Assembly (NCBI RefSeq): GCF_015751765.1
Contig: NZ_JADOTX010000001.1
Location: forward strand, 434,001 to 498,000
DNA from: Micromonospora ureilytica
GTDB lineage: Bacteria > Actinomycetota > Actinomycetes > Mycobacteriales > Micromonosporaceae
Direction of reading: 5' to 3'
DNA: 64,000 bases
This document shows, piece after piece, positions 30,681 through 39,639 of this stretch (the stretch's first letter is position 1; each line of letters starts with the position of its first letter). A program made the translations under genes and the position numbers. Under the pieces are notes generated by a model. That model did no database searches. It saw nothing but the letters and a program-made list of their open reading frames with translations, and had not been told where the DNA came from.

Positions 30681-33374
30681 GTGCGGCGCTCGGAGTTGCC
30701 CAAGCGGGAGTTGATCGGCCAACGGCAGTCAACCGCAGTCAGGGAGCGGCTGCCGGCCGGCGCGTTGGAGTTGTTCGCGCTGCTCGCCCGGCTGCTGCGG
30801 CGACCCCGTCGCGGTGACCGGCGGCTGCCGTTGCTGTGGCTGGTCCGCTCCGACACCGCGGATCTGATGGTGCCGCTGCGCCGGTTCCTCGGCCAGGGCC
30901 CCCGACGGCGGGTCCCGCACGCCGTGCTGGACGCCGACGCGCCACCCGGCGCCGGGGACGTGCCGGCGCTGCTGCGCGAGCTGCACCGGCAGCTCTCCCT
31001 GGAGGCATTCGGCGCCGCCCGGCTGCGCTTCCAGCACTATCCGCTCGCCGACTGGCTGATGCAGCAGAGCCTCAACCTGGGAATCGACGCCGACGACAGC
31101 CGCGCGGCACTGGTCCGCCGGCTGCGCGACCGCAAGGGCCCGCGTACGCCGGAGGCGGCGCCCGCCGGCGGTGACGCCGTCAGCATCGTCTCGCAGGTGC
31201 TGCTCTGGGTGGTCCGTCGCGCCGTGCCGGGGGTCGTCTTCCGGGCCGCCGTCTCCGGTCGGGTGCCGGTGCTCGGACGGCACTACAACTGGTTCATGCG
31301 CCAGCAGTATCTGGCGCCCCGGCAGTCGGTCACCTTCCTCGGCTTCGCCGAGCGCCTCACCGCGGGCTGGCGCGACGGGGAGCAACCCGACCAGGTCAAC
31401 AAGCTGCTGCTGCACGCGTTCCTGGAGGACCTGCGGCAGGCGTACCGGCGTCGGCCGTGGCGTCCGTCGGACTGGCGGCGCACCGCGTACCCGGCGCTGC
31501 TGCTCGATCACGTCGCCCCCGGCAACGTCGGCGGGGAACTGGTCCGCCTGATCGGCGACGTCCGCACCGAGACCGGCCGCAACGACCCGCTGCTCGTCAT
31601 CGCGTCCGGTGGGCAGCCCCCGCCGGAACTGCCCGAGCCGCACCCGTTGACCGAGGCCGACGAGGCATTCGACGAGTGGGTCGAGGCGCTGCCGGAGATG
31701 CGCCGGCTGCGCCGCCCGGCCGCCTGGCTCGTGGCGCTGCGCCCCGACGACACCGACACCGGCCCACCGTCGCGTGCCGGGGTGCGCCCCTTCTCCGCGC
31801 CCGACCCGCCGTGGTGGTCGCGACGCTTCCTGCCGACGGCGCTCTGCCTGGTGCTGGTGGCGGTGCTCGGCCTGTGGGTGGCCAGCCGGTGGGGACCGGG
31901 CTGTCACCCCTCGCTCACCGGCCAGGTCTCGGTCGAGGTGGTCGGCAAAGGCGAGTGTGTGGGCTACAGCGACAGCGCCGCCCAGGTGTTCAACAACGAC
32001 CCCGGCCAGGACCGGCTGCGCGCCGTTCAAGAGCGCATCTTCGCGCAGAACCGCGCCGCCGAGGAGGTCTGGCAGCGCAGCGACCGACGACGGCCCTTCC
32101 TCACCCTGGTCTACCTCGGCACCCTCACCGGCAACCTGACCCGCGCGGACGAGGAGTCGTACGTCTCCGAGCGCGAGGAACTCGAAGGCATGGCCACCGC
32201 CCAGTACGCGTTGCTGAAGGAGTCGGCCGGCGCCGACGGGGCCGCGCTGCTGCGGATCGTGGTGGCCAACGGCGGCCGCCAGATGATCTACGCCGACCGG
32301 GCCGTCGCGATGCTTGCCGAGCTGGCCCGGGACGACCCCACGGTGCTCGGGGTGGTCGGTCTGGTGGAGAGCCGGACCAGCACCGCCCGCGCGTTGCGCG
32401 AACTGAACCAGGTCGGCCTGCCGGTGCTGGCGCCCACCCTCTCCGCCGACAAGATGGACGTCAACTCCCGCCTCTACCTCCAGATCTCCGCGCCGAACGT
32501 GGATCAGGTGAAGTTGATCGACGCGTACGCCCAGCAGGTGCTGAAGGTCAACGAGGCGCACGTCTTCTACACCACCCTGGAGGGCAGCTCGATCACCGAG
32601 GACCTCTACGTGGGGACGCTCGTCGACGGGCTCCGACAGCGGTTCGGCAGCCGGATCACCCGCCTCGACGAGTGGAGCACCGGGCAACGGCTGACCGGCG
32701 AGTGCGGCTACCCCGGGCTGCTCTTCTACGCGGGCCGATGGTCCGACTTCGACGGTTTCCTGCGGGCGCTGCGCGAGTGCGGCGGCAACCCGCCCCGACA
32801 CCTCGTCGCCGACGACTCGGCCAACCGCTACATGGCGAATCCGGGGCTGCGCGCCGCCGCGCCCGGCAACCTGCCCGTCACGTACGTCTCGAAGGCGGCC
32901 CTGGCCACCTGCGTGGCGCTGCGGGCCGCCGAGGACCGGCGCGACGCCGCCCGGGCCAGCTTCCTGTCCTGGATCCAGGCCGACGACCTGCTCGACCCGC
33001 CGCGCTGCCGGCCGGGTTCCGAGGAGCAGGTCGGCGAACGGGTCAGCCTCGCCTACGACGCGGCGATGATGTTGGTCCGGGCGGTGGAGAGCCTCGCCGC
33101 CCGGCTGCACCACGCCGACCCTCGGCAACGCTGGGAGCCAAACTCGGTCAACCCGGTGGGCGTGCACGCGGAGGTGCTCCGGCAGAACGCCGGTCAGGGC
33201 TACCCGGGGGTGTCCGGGCTGATCCGGTTCACGCCCGACTCGGGGGAGCCGGTCGACAAGCGGCTGGCCCTGATGCGGGTGGAGCAGGTGCCCGACGTGG
33301 CGAGGGCGCCGGTGGAGGTGTTCCGCTGCGGGGTGGCCGACGTGCCCGGCCCGGCGGCGTGCGGCCCGGCCTGA
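30681..33374 (+). CDS. Membrane-anchored type I periplasmic-binding-protein sensor with degenerate NTPase-like N-terminus
   Basis: 897 residues. Residues 1-380 are cytoplasmic and resemble a decayed STAND/AAA NTPase. LPLLWLVRS at 49-57 occupies the P-loop strand but has no GxxxxGK(S/T). AYPALLLDHV (about 269-278) looks like Walker B and DPLLVIASGG (about 302-311) like a sensor strand. One membrane helix spans about 383-402. Residues 403-897 are outside and match branched-chain-amino-acid ABC binding proteins: LGVVGLVESRTSTARALRELNQVGLPVLAPTLSAD and VYVGTLVDGLRQRFG-like blocks. No transporter permease is nearby, so it probably senses a ligand rather than transports. The FtsK-like gene follows by 98 bp. 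Confidence 0.7.
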   Translation: MRRSELPKRELIGQRQSTAVRERLPAGALELFALLARLLRRPRRGDRRLPLLWLVRSDTADLMVPLRRFLGQGPRRRVPHAVLDADAPPGAGDVPALLRELHRQLSLEAFGAARLRFQHYPLADWLMQQSLNLGIDADDSRAALVRRLRDRKGPRTPEAAPAGGDAVSIVSQVLLWVVRRAVPGVVFRAAVSGRVPVLGRHYNWFMRQQYLAPRQSVTFLGFAERLTAGWRDGEQPDQVNKLLLHAFLEDLRQAYRRRPWRPSDWRRTAYPALLLDHVAPGNVGGELVRLIGDVRTETGRNDPLLVIASGGQPPPELPEPHPLTEADEAFDEWVEALPEMRRLRRPAAWLVALRPDDTDTGPPSRAGVRPFSAPDPPWWSRRFLPTALCLVLVAVLGLWVASRWGPGCHPSLTGQVSVEVVGKGECVGYSDSAAQVFNNDPGQDRLRAVQERIFAQNRAAEEVWQRSDRRRPFLTLVYLGTLTGNLTRADEESYVSEREELEGMATAQYALLKESAGADGAALLRIVVANGGRQMIYADRAVAMLAELARDDPTVLGVVGLVESRTSTARALRELNQVGLPVLAPTLSADKMDVNSRLYLQISAPNVDQVKLIDAYAQQVLKVNEAHVFYTTLEGSSITEDLYVGTLVDGLRQRFGSRITRLDEWSTGQRLTGECGYPGLLFYAGRWSDFDGFLRALRECGGNPPRHLVADDSANRYMANPGLRAAAPGNLPVTYVSKAALATCVALRAAEDRRDAARASFLSWIQADDLLDPPRCRPGSEEQVGERVSLAYDAAMMLVRAVESLAARLHHADPRQRWEPNSVNPVGVHAEVLRQNAGQGYPGVSGLIRFTPDSGEPVDKRLALMRVEQVPDVARAPVEVFRCGVADVPGPAACGPA

Positions 33375-33472
33375 CCGGTCCGGCGTGACACGTCCTCGCA
33401 GGACTGTCCGGGTGCCACAGGTGTCCGTTAGGGTTCCTGGGACCAGGCGGTCGTCGGCGTTGGGGGCAGAGG

Positions 33473-36025
33473 GTGGGCAGGCTCGCGTCGGCGTACGGAC
33501 AGGCGGTCAACTCCCACCGGGCGGCGCGGGCGCATCTGGACAATGCCCGCAGCGTTCTGGGTGCGGCGCCGACCGCCGCCGCGCCGGTCGGCGCCAACGA
33601 CCTCGTGGCCCGCCTCGCCCGCCTCGGCGGCACCCTGGCCACCCCCGCCCCGGGCGTCACGCCGCTGACCGACGCGCCGGCCGCGGTGCGGATCGGCGAG
33701 GCGTCCACAGCGGACGGCGGCTTTCCGGTGCTGGTCCCGCTCGGCGGCGGCCACCACCTGGCCCTGGACACCGACGCCCGGGACCCGCAGGTCGCCGGGC
33801 TGCTGCGGGCGCTCGTGCTGCGGCTGGTCGCCACCGCGCCACCCGGTCAGGTCCGCGTCGCCGGCATCGACACCGCCGCCCTCGGCGCGACCTTCGGCCC
33901 GCTGCGCCCACTGCTCGACGCCGGGGTGCTCGACCCGCCGGCCACCGGCGAGGCCGAGGTGGCCGCGCTGCTGGACGCCGCCGAGCAGCACGCCCGCGCC
34001 GCGCAGCACGGTCAGCCGGCCGCCCGACGCCTGCTGGTGGTGGTCGCCACCGCCGCGCCGCCGCCACGCGAGCTGGCCCGGCTCGCCGCGCTCACCCACG
34101 CCGGCCCGGCTGCCGCCGTGTGCGTGCTGCTCGCCGGCCACCCGTCCCGGCTGCCCGGCGAGACCCCGCCGCCGCTGGGCGGCACCACAGCGGTGCGGCT
34201 CAGCCAGGGATACGCGCACGTCGGTGACCCGCCCGGCACCCCGTTCAGCCCCGACGGCAGCGGGCTCGCCGCGCCCGTCCTGCTCGATGGCGACCCGCCG
34301 CCCGCCTCGGTACGCGCGCTCGCCGAGCACCTCGGCGCCGCCACCCGTCGCGCCGACGCGTTGCCCTTCACCGACCTGCTGCCCGAACGGCGTTGGGCCG
34401 AGTCCGCCGGCAACGGTCTGCGGACGGTGATCGGCCGGGCCGGCGGCGCCTCGACGGTGGCCGTCGACACCGCGCTGACGCTCGCCTTCGACGACGCCAC
34501 CCCGCACTGGCTGGTGGGCGGGCGCACCGGCGCCGGCAAGACCGTCTTCCTCCTCGACGTCCTCTATGGGCTGGCCGCCCGCTACTCGCCGGCCGAGTTG
34601 CAGCTCTACCTGCTCGACTTCAAGGAGGGCGTGAGCTTCACCGAGTTCGTGCCCACCGGTCGGGACCCGTCCTGGCTGCCGCACGCCCGTGCCGTCGGCA
34701 TCGAATCCGACCGTGAGTACGGTCTCGCCGTGCTGCGCGAACTGCGCCGGGAGGCGCAGCGCCGGGCCACAGCGCTCAAACGGCACGGCGTCACCAAGCT
34801 CGCCGACCTGCCCCCTGACAATCCGCTGCCGCGCATCGTGACTGTCATCGACGAGTTCCACGTGCTGCTCGCCGGCAACGACGCGTTGGCCCGCGAGTCC
34901 GTCGACCTGCTGGAGGAGTTGGCCCGCAAGGGCCGCTCGTACGGCATCCACCTGGTGCTCGCCAGCCAGAGCATGACAGGCATCGAAGCCCTCTACGGGC
35001 GGGCCGAGGCGATCTTCGGGCAGTTCGCGTTGCGGGTGGCGCTGCCCGGCGGTGGCGGGGTGCTCGACCAGCTCAACGACGCCGCAGCGGCCCTGCCGAT
35101 CGGTTCCGCCGTGGTCAACACCGCAGCCGGCGCGGTCGGCGCCGACACCGTGCTGCGCTTCCCCGACGCCCACGCCGCCGCGGCGGACCTCGCCGCGTTG
35201 CGCCACGACCTGTGGCAGGCACGCCCGCCGGGCTCGCGGGCACCAGCGGTCTTCAAGGGGTACGAAGCGGCGCGGGTCGAGGACGACAGCACCTTCGGCG
35301 GCCTGCGCCCCGGTGGTCGACGCCCGATGGCCCTGGTCGGCCGAACCGTCGACGTGCACGGCACCACCGCACTGTTCCTGATGGACACCACCCCCGGCCG
35401 GCACCTCGCCGTGGTGGGCACCGCACCGACCGGCGCGGACGTGCTGCGCGCCGCGACGCTCAGCCTGGCCCGCCAGCACACCCCCGGCGACGCGCGGTTC
35501 CACCTGGCCTGCCTGGTCACCGTCGCCGACCCGGTCGCCGACGACACCGAAACGCTGCTGCGGGCCGCCGGCCACCCGGTGCAACGCCTCGACGCGGCCG
35601 GGCTGCGCGACCGGATCGTCGCGTTGGCCGCCGAGCCCACCGGCCGCGAATACCTCGTGGTGTTCGGCATGGACGCCGCCGCGCCCGTCCTCGGGGCCAC
35701 CGACCCCGGCACGTTCCGCTCCGGCCTGGACGACCTGCGGACCGTCCTGCGCCAAGGGCCCGCGCAGGGGGTGCACCTTCTCGGCTGGTGGCGAGGGCTC
35801 CGCCGACTCGCCGACGACCTCGGCGGCACCCAGAACCGCGACGACGTCGCCTGCCTGGTCGCGCTCAACGTGCCCGGCGCCGAGTTGGCCCTGCACCTGG
35901 GCGTGCACGACCTGACCTACACGCCCCGCCCCGACCGGGCGCTGCTGATCGACCGGCACGACCAGCGCACCCGGCTGATCGTCCCGTTCGTCGGCGACGG
36001 GCACGACCCGGACGGGGAGCGGTGA
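33473..36025 (+). CDS. Soluble FtsK/SpoIIIE-type ATPase
   Basis: 850 residues from GTG 33473. No membrane segment. A central FtsK/HerA ATPase domain has Walker A GGRTGAGKT (349-357), Walker B IVTVIDEF (455-462) and the following strand LVLASQS (494-500). Regions on both sides look like degenerate copies: PLGGGHHLALD...LLRALVLRL (about 89-120), and HLAVVGTAPTGAD (about 650) where the lysine and Ser/Thr of Walker A are lost. Three tandem ATPase-like modules recall EssC/EccC of type VII secretion, but the membrane part is absent. The stop overlaps the next gene's start region. DNA- or protein-pumping role is open. Confidence 0.75.
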   Translation: MGRLASAYGQAVNSHRAARAHLDNARSVLGAAPTAAAPVGANDLVARLARLGGTLATPAPGVTPLTDAPAAVRIGEASTADGGFPVLVPLGGGHHLALDTDARDPQVAGLLRALVLRLVATAPPGQVRVAGIDTAALGATFGPLRPLLDAGVLDPPATGEAEVAALLDAAEQHARAAQHGQPAARRLLVVVATAAPPPRELARLAALTHAGPAAAVCVLLAGHPSRLPGETPPPLGGTTAVRLSQGYAHVGDPPGTPFSPDGSGLAAPVLLDGDPPPASVRALAEHLGAATRRADALPFTDLLPERRWAESAGNGLRTVIGRAGGASTVAVDTALTLAFDDATPHWLVGGRTGAGKTVFLLDVLYGLAARYSPAELQLYLLDFKEGVSFTEFVPTGRDPSWLPHARAVGIESDREYGLAVLRELRREAQRRATALKRHGVTKLADLPPDNPLPRIVTVIDEFHVLLAGNDALARESVDLLEELARKGRSYGIHLVLASQSMTGIEALYGRAEAIFGQFALRVALPGGGGVLDQLNDAAAALPIGSAVVNTAAGAVGADTVLRFPDAHAAAADLAALRHDLWQARPPGSRAPAVFKGYEAARVEDDSTFGGLRPGGRRPMALVGRTVDVHGTTALFLMDTTPGRHLAVVGTAPTGADVLRAATLSLARQHTPGDARFHLACLVTVADPVADDTETLLRAAGHPVQRLDAAGLRDRIVALAAEPTGREYLVVFGMDAAAPVLGATDPGTFRSGLDDLRTVLRQGPAQGVHLLGWWRGLRRLADDLGGTQNRDDVACLVALNVPGAELALHLGVHDLTYTPRPDRALLIDRHDQRTRLIVPFVGDGHDPDGER

Positions 36026-36027
36026 CA

Positions 36028-36924
36028 GTGTCCTTCGAGGAGTACGCGGCGCTGGCCCGACAACTCTCCGACCAGCACCGCGCCGGGGAACAACACGCCG
36101 CCGCCGAATCCGCGCGCCGCCGCGACCTGCACGCCGCCGTCGACTACCTCCAGCAGCGGCTGACCGCCCAGGGGCAGCGCCTCGACCAGCTCGGCCGCGC
36201 CATCGGCATCGACCAGCCACCCGCCGCCCCTGGCCCTGGCCCGGGGACGCCGGGTGAGACCGCCGCCTGGCCCGGCCCACCGACCGGCGTCGGGTCGCCC
36301 ACCGCTCCCAGCTCCGGCCCGCCCTTCGCTGCTGGCGCTCCCACCGCGCCCGGAACCGGGGACGGGGGATCCGCCGGCGCAGCCGGCGTGCCGGGGCGGG
36401 CGGGGGTCGGGGCGTACCCCCAGTTGCCGGTAGGGGAGGCGCGGCTGGCGCTGCCGACGGCGGTGAGCCCGGCGGGCGGCGGGGTGCCCGCGCAGCGCAC
36501 GGCGGCGGCCGACCCGGTGGTGGAGTTGGAGCTGGCCCGGCGAATGGCCGACGAGGCCGACCGGCACGGGCAGCAGGCGGAGCTGCTGGCCCAGCGGCCC
36601 GTGCTGCTGCCGACGTTGTCGCCCCTGGCCCGCGCGGTCGCCGTCTACGCAGCGTGCGGGGCTGCCGCCGGGGTGCTCGTGCTGATCCTGGTGCTCGCCT
36701 CCGGGGTCGGTCTGGTCGACGGCTTCACCCTCGGCGCGTGGATCTGCGCGGGGTTGCCGGCGGTGGCGTTCTTCGGCGGGTACCTGGTGCTGGGCCGGTG
36801 GGGGCGGCCCGCGATGGTCGCCGGCACCCCGCCGCGGTACCTGCCGCTCGGGTTCCTGATCTGCTTCCTGTTGGTGCCGATGGCCTACTGCGCCTACCTG
36901 CTGCTGGTCCGCGGCCTGCGCTGA
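36028..36924 (+). CDS. Coiled-coil, proline-rich, three-helix membrane protein
   Basis: 298 residues from GTG 36028 (GGAG 8 nt upstream; GTG 36022, overlapping the FtsK stop, is too close to that site). Residues 1-60 form a charged coiled coil (EEYAALARQLSDQHRAGEQ). Residues 65-165 are Pro/Gly/Ala-rich and likely disordered. A second charged helix (ARRMADEADRHGQQAELL) precedes three membrane segments near 205-230, 235-258 and 270-292. Translational coupling to the FtsK-like ATPase suggests it is the membrane anchor or partner for that soluble ATPase. No known family recognised. Confidence 0.65.
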   Translation: MSFEEYAALARQLSDQHRAGEQHAAAESARRRDLHAAVDYLQQRLTAQGQRLDQLGRAIGIDQPPAAPGPGPGTPGETAAWPGPPTGVGSPTAPSSGPPFAAGAPTAPGTGDGGSAGAAGVPGRAGVGAYPQLPVGEARLALPTAVSPAGGGVPAQRTAAADPVVELELARRMADEADRHGQQAELLAQRPVLLPTLSPLARAVAVYAACGAAAGVLVLILVLASGVGLVDGFTLGAWICAGLPAVAFFGGYLVLGRWGRPAMVAGTPPRYLPLGFLICFLLVPMAYCAYLLLVRGLR

Positions 36925-37074
36925 CAGTTCGAGGGGGCTGCTCGTGTCCCGGCCCTCCACTGTGTTCGCGTCGGTGCCGTAGTCTCGCGCCCCGAGCGCG
37001 TGTCGGTACGAAATCGGCTCGCCGAGGCTCTGGATCGTCGCGCCTCGACGTCTCGTGAGCGGTAGGTCGAAAGG

Positions 37075-37761
37075 TTGGTCAGAAAATTGCAGGGACAGAC
37101 GTCCATCCACGTTGAGCCGACGTCGGCAGGGGACGGGCTCGCCGTTTCGCCGGTCAACACCGAGGCTCCCTCGACGCCTCGCTCCGAGCAGGAGCCAGGG
37201 CTGTCGGTCGTCACCGCGTCGCAGCAGGCCGGCGCGGGCGCGGTGGTTGCCGGTTTCGGGCTGATCGCCGTCGGGGCCGCCGCCGGCTGGATGATCTGGC
37301 GCAGCGGCGCCTCCGCCGCGAAGATCCAGCCCGAGGACACCACAGGCGTCTTCCTCACCCTGCTGGTCTTCGCCGCGGCGGTCGAGCGGATCCTGGAACC
37401 GTTTTCGCGGTGGCTGCCGGGGCGCGCCGCCGAGGCCGCGTTGTCCCAGACGGTGGCCAACGTGAACAGCCGGGTCGACGGCCCCTCGGACAGTGACCGC
37501 GAGGCGGTCGCCGTGGCCACCGCCAAGGTCGCGCGGGCGAAGGCGAACCGCACCATCGTCGCGTGGGGTCTCGCCAGCGGGATGGCCACCGTGGCGTCCA
37601 GCGCCGGCGGGTTCTACGTTCTGCACGCGGTAGCCGGCGCCGACTGGAACGGGGTGGCGGTTTGGGTCGACGCCGTCGTGACCGGTGTGATGGTCGGCAG
37701 CGGCACCAAGCCGTTGCACGATCTCATCACCCGGGCACAGAGCGGCCCGCCGTCGCCGTAA
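37075..37761 (+). CDS. Four-helix membrane protein, unknown function
   Basis: 228 residues from TTG 37075; the start is uncertain because no strong ribosome site is visible. After a hydrophilic first 45 residues there are four hydrophobic segments (about 52-76, 89-107, 160-186, 195-215). FLTLLVFAAAVERILEPFSRW and VMVGSGTKPLHDLITRAQ look like the conserved parts. The latter recalls small actinobacterial membrane proteins next to secretion or conflict loci, but I cannot name a family. It is 150 bp after the coiled-coil membrane protein on the same strand and is followed by a hairpin, so it may close the sensor-FtsK cluster. Confidence 0.6.
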   Translation: MVRKLQGQTSIHVEPTSAGDGLAVSPVNTEAPSTPRSEQEPGLSVVTASQQAGAGAVVAGFGLIAVGAAAGWMIWRSGASAAKIQPEDTTGVFLTLLVFAAAVERILEPFSRWLPGRAAEAALSQTVANVNSRVDGPSDSDREAVAVATAKVARAKANRTIVAWGLASGMATVASSAGGFYVLHAVAGADWNGVAVWVDAVVTGVMVGSGTKPLHDLITRAQSGPPSP

Positions 37762-37833
37762 CGCCCCGCCCCGCCTGGCCCGCCGGGCTGGCCTGCCCGG
37801 TCCGGCGGCAGGGCGTGATCCACTCGGTTTCAT

Positions 37834-37874
37834 TGAAGTCGGGGTGTCCGTGTCAGCGGGATACCCCGACTTCA
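37834..37874. terminator. Hairpin after the four-helix membrane protein gene
   Basis: TGAAGTCGGGGT (37834-37845) pairs exactly with ACCCCGACTTCA (37863-37874), 17-nt loop, in the gap between convergent genes. A GATCTTGCGC motif lies 14 bp to the right, similar to the edges of other hairpins here. Confidence 0.65.
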
Positions 37875-37907
37875 GCTATCTCGTGTCGATCTTGCGCTCT
37901 GTCGCGC

Positions 37908-38381
37908 TCACCGCCCGTCGGATTCGGCCCGTGCGCCTGCCGGTCGCCGGTCCGCGTCGTGCGCAGAGTCGTCGGCAGCGCCTGCGGCGGCCACGAGGAT
38001 CTCGTCGAGCTCACGGTCGGTGAGACCGTCGTCTTCGAGCAGGCCGAGCAGCAACACCGTCCGCGCGACGATCGCCGCTGCGTCGTGGGGCACGGGCGGA
38101 CGCTCACCGAGCGCCGCCCACACCAGCGCCTCGGCCAGCACCGGGTCGACGTCGCGCCCGGTCGCGTCGTAGCGTTCCCGAGCGGACGCCACGAACCGGA
38201 TCACCGGCGCCCGATCCTGCCCCGCGACGAACCGCCGCCGTACCGCCACCAACAGCGCACCGGCCAGCAGGTCCGCGTACCGCAGCCAGTCCGACTCGGC
38301 GAACCGACCCAGCCGCCGTTCGTGGCCGCGCAGCCGCCCAGTCAGCAGGCCGCGCAGCGCCGCATGCGGGTCCGTCACCAT
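37908..38381 (-). CDS. Hypothetical protein, last gene of three-gene operon
   Basis: 157 residues, mostly helical, no membrane segment. It begins MVTDPHAALRGLLTGRLRGHERRL; the region RYDATGRDVDPVLAEALVWAALGERPP is the most family-like part, and the C-tail is Asp/Ala-rich. The ATG at 38381 overlaps the stop of the upstream gene by 7 nt, so it is translated with it. It belongs to a minus-strand set of three divergent from a GntR-type regulator gene. Function unknown. Confidence 0.6.
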   Translation of the reverse strand: MVTDPHAALRGLLTGRLRGHERRLGRFAESDWLRYADLLAGALLVAVRRRFVAGQDRAPVIRFVASARERYDATGRDVDPVLAEALVWAALGERPPVPHDAAAIVARTVLLLGLLEDDGLTDRELDEILVAAAGAADDSAHDADRRPAGARAESDGR

Positions 38382-39148
38382 CGTCGCTCCCTGATCATCG
38401 TGAGTGCCCTCCGGTGCGGGCGTGGCCTGGTCAATCGATGCCGCCTGGTGACCAGAGCACTCGCCGCCCGGCAGCCGCAGGCGATCACCTCGGCGCTGCC
38501 GGCGGCGCCGACCCTGTCGTTGTCGTGGTCGGCCTCGTTGTCGTGGTTGGGCCGGTTGTCGTGGTCGGCGTCATGGTCGGTCTGGTTGTTGTGGTCGGTC
38601 TGGTTGTTGTGGTCGGCCCCGTTGTCGTGGCTGGCCCGGCTGTGGTGGTCGGCGTCGTTGTCGTCGCTGGTGGGCCCGGGCGGCGAGGGCTGGGCCGGTG
38701 GCTCTCCGGTAAGTGCCGCCACCGAGCGATCGATCCGGCATCCCCCAACCGCGAGCCGGGCAACGACCAGGTCCAACCGGGTGATCGCCGCCGCGAGCTG
38801 CCGGGCTGCGACCACGTCCGCCACGTCCCGGGTACGCCGCATCCGGTCCTCGGTCGCCCCCAACCGCCAGCGGACACGAGCGGCCAGCGCGGCGGCCCGG
38901 TACGCGTCGAGCCGAGCAGCGTGTAGGCCGGCGAGCAGGTCCCCGACCGAGTCACCCGCTGACTCCCGATCGGCGGCCAAGCCGGCGTAGACCAGGCTCA
39001 GCGCCCGCCAGCACTCCGTGACCGCGTCCTGCCAGGGCAGCCGCCGACCGGGCGGTCCAGCCCCGTGCAACTGCGCCCCGGCCCGATCGGCAGCGGAGAT
39101 GGTCGCCAGCCAGGCGGCACGGAGATCATCCAGAGTGTCGGTGCTCAT
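38375..39148 (-). CDS. Hypothetical protein with Asp/His/Asn-rich low-complexity insert
   Basis: 257 residues from ATG 39148, which overlaps the stop of the upstream gene (ATGA); the longer frame to 39220 is rejected. Residues 1-150 are helical (DTLDDLRAAWLATISAADRAG; LLAGLHAARLDAYRAA). Residues 161-211 are a run of DH, DN and HDN blocks with 15 Asp, 9 His and 10 Asn in 51 residues, encoded by short tandem DNA repeats. A basic C-tail (RHRLTRPRPHRRAL) follows. The run could bind metal or be a disordered spacer; both are guesses. Confidence 0.6.
   Translation of the reverse strand: MSTDTLDDLRAAWLATISAADRAGAQLHGAGPPGRRLPWQDAVTECWRALSLVYAGLAADRESAGDSVGDLLAGLHAARLDAYRAAALAARVRWRLGATEDRMRRTRDVADVVAARQLAAAITRLDLVVARLAVGGCRIDRSVAALTGEPPAQPSPPGPTSDDNDADHHSRASHDNGADHNNQTDHNNQTDHDADHDNRPNHDNEADHDNDRVGAAGSAEVIACGCRAASALVTRRHRLTRPRPHRRALTMIRERRW
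38516..38668. repeat. Imperfect short tandem repeats inside a gene
   Basis: Degenerate units built on tggtcgg(n)tggttgt. The best pair is an exact 18-bp direct repeat, TGGTCGGTCTGGTTGTTG, at 38574-38591 and 38592-38609. Most of the variation keeps codons in frame. It codes for the Asp/His/Asn run on the minus strand. Confidence 0.8.
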
Positions 39149-39366
39149 TCGCCCGCCTCGGCACTGGACTTGACCAGGAGAGCGAAGCGCACCTCGGCGC
39201 AGGGGTAGTCGACGCCGCACTCGCAGAGCCAGCGACGCACCACCCGGGGCGGATGGGAGAAGAGGACGTCATCGGCGTCCTCGACGTCCTGATCGGACGC
39301 AAGGCGTCTTTCTGCTGGCGCCGGCGCTGGCGGGTCGGTGGGGGATTCGTCGGGTCGATCGGGCAT
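39145..39366 (-). CDS. Small hypothetical protein with cysteine motif
   Basis: 73 residues, first gene of the minus-strand operon. The N-terminal half is Pro/Asp-rich and acidic. The C-terminal half has RRWLCECGVDYPCAEVRF, with Cys residues in a CxCx5C arrangement that could hold zinc. The stop overlaps the next gene's ATG. No family recognised. Divergent from the GntR gene, about 270 bp apart, with a palindrome between them. Confidence 0.55.
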   Translation of the reverse strand: MPDRPDESPTDPPAPAPAERRLASDQDVEDADDVLFSHPPRVVRRWLCECGVDYPCAEVRFALLVKSSAEAGE

Positions 39367-39580
39367 CGGGGGGCTCCCGTCGGGTCGTCTCCTAGCTGCT
39401 CACGGCACTTGCGACGTCGGGGCGGCGTGCGGGCACGCCCCGGCACGCCCGGCCGAACGGGGGGACCGAGCGACCGGGCGCTTCCTGCGCGGTGGGAACG
39501 AACCAGCTCCGGGTTGCAGACCTGGGAGCCGGTCGGTTCGAACTTTACACAACTAGTCACAGATAGCAAGCACGACAACA

Positions 39581-39604
39581 CGTTACTTGTCACGAGTAGT
39601 AACG
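39581..39604. promoter_or_regulatory. Palindrome, candidate GntR operator
   Basis: CGTTACT-N10-AGTAACG, 7-bp perfect arms, 35 bp before the GntR start in an unusually AT-rich patch (39540-39615). An ACTAGT palindrome lies at 39553-39558. It is placed to control both the GntR gene and the divergent three-gene operon. Confidence 0.5.
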
Positions 39605-39639
39605 CGTGATCAAATGGCGGGGCAGACCTGGGAGTCCAT

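Noticed and set aside
33428..36280. 950-codon antisense frame over the FtsK-like gene
   Set aside because: Low-complexity Gly/Arg/Val composition; the plus-strand ATPase motifs are unambiguous.
38414..38926. Plus-strand frames coding poly-Val or Leu/Ser/Trp runs
   Set aside because: They are translations of the short repeats that encode the Asp/His/Asn run; the minus-strand frame is coupled to its neighbours at both ends.
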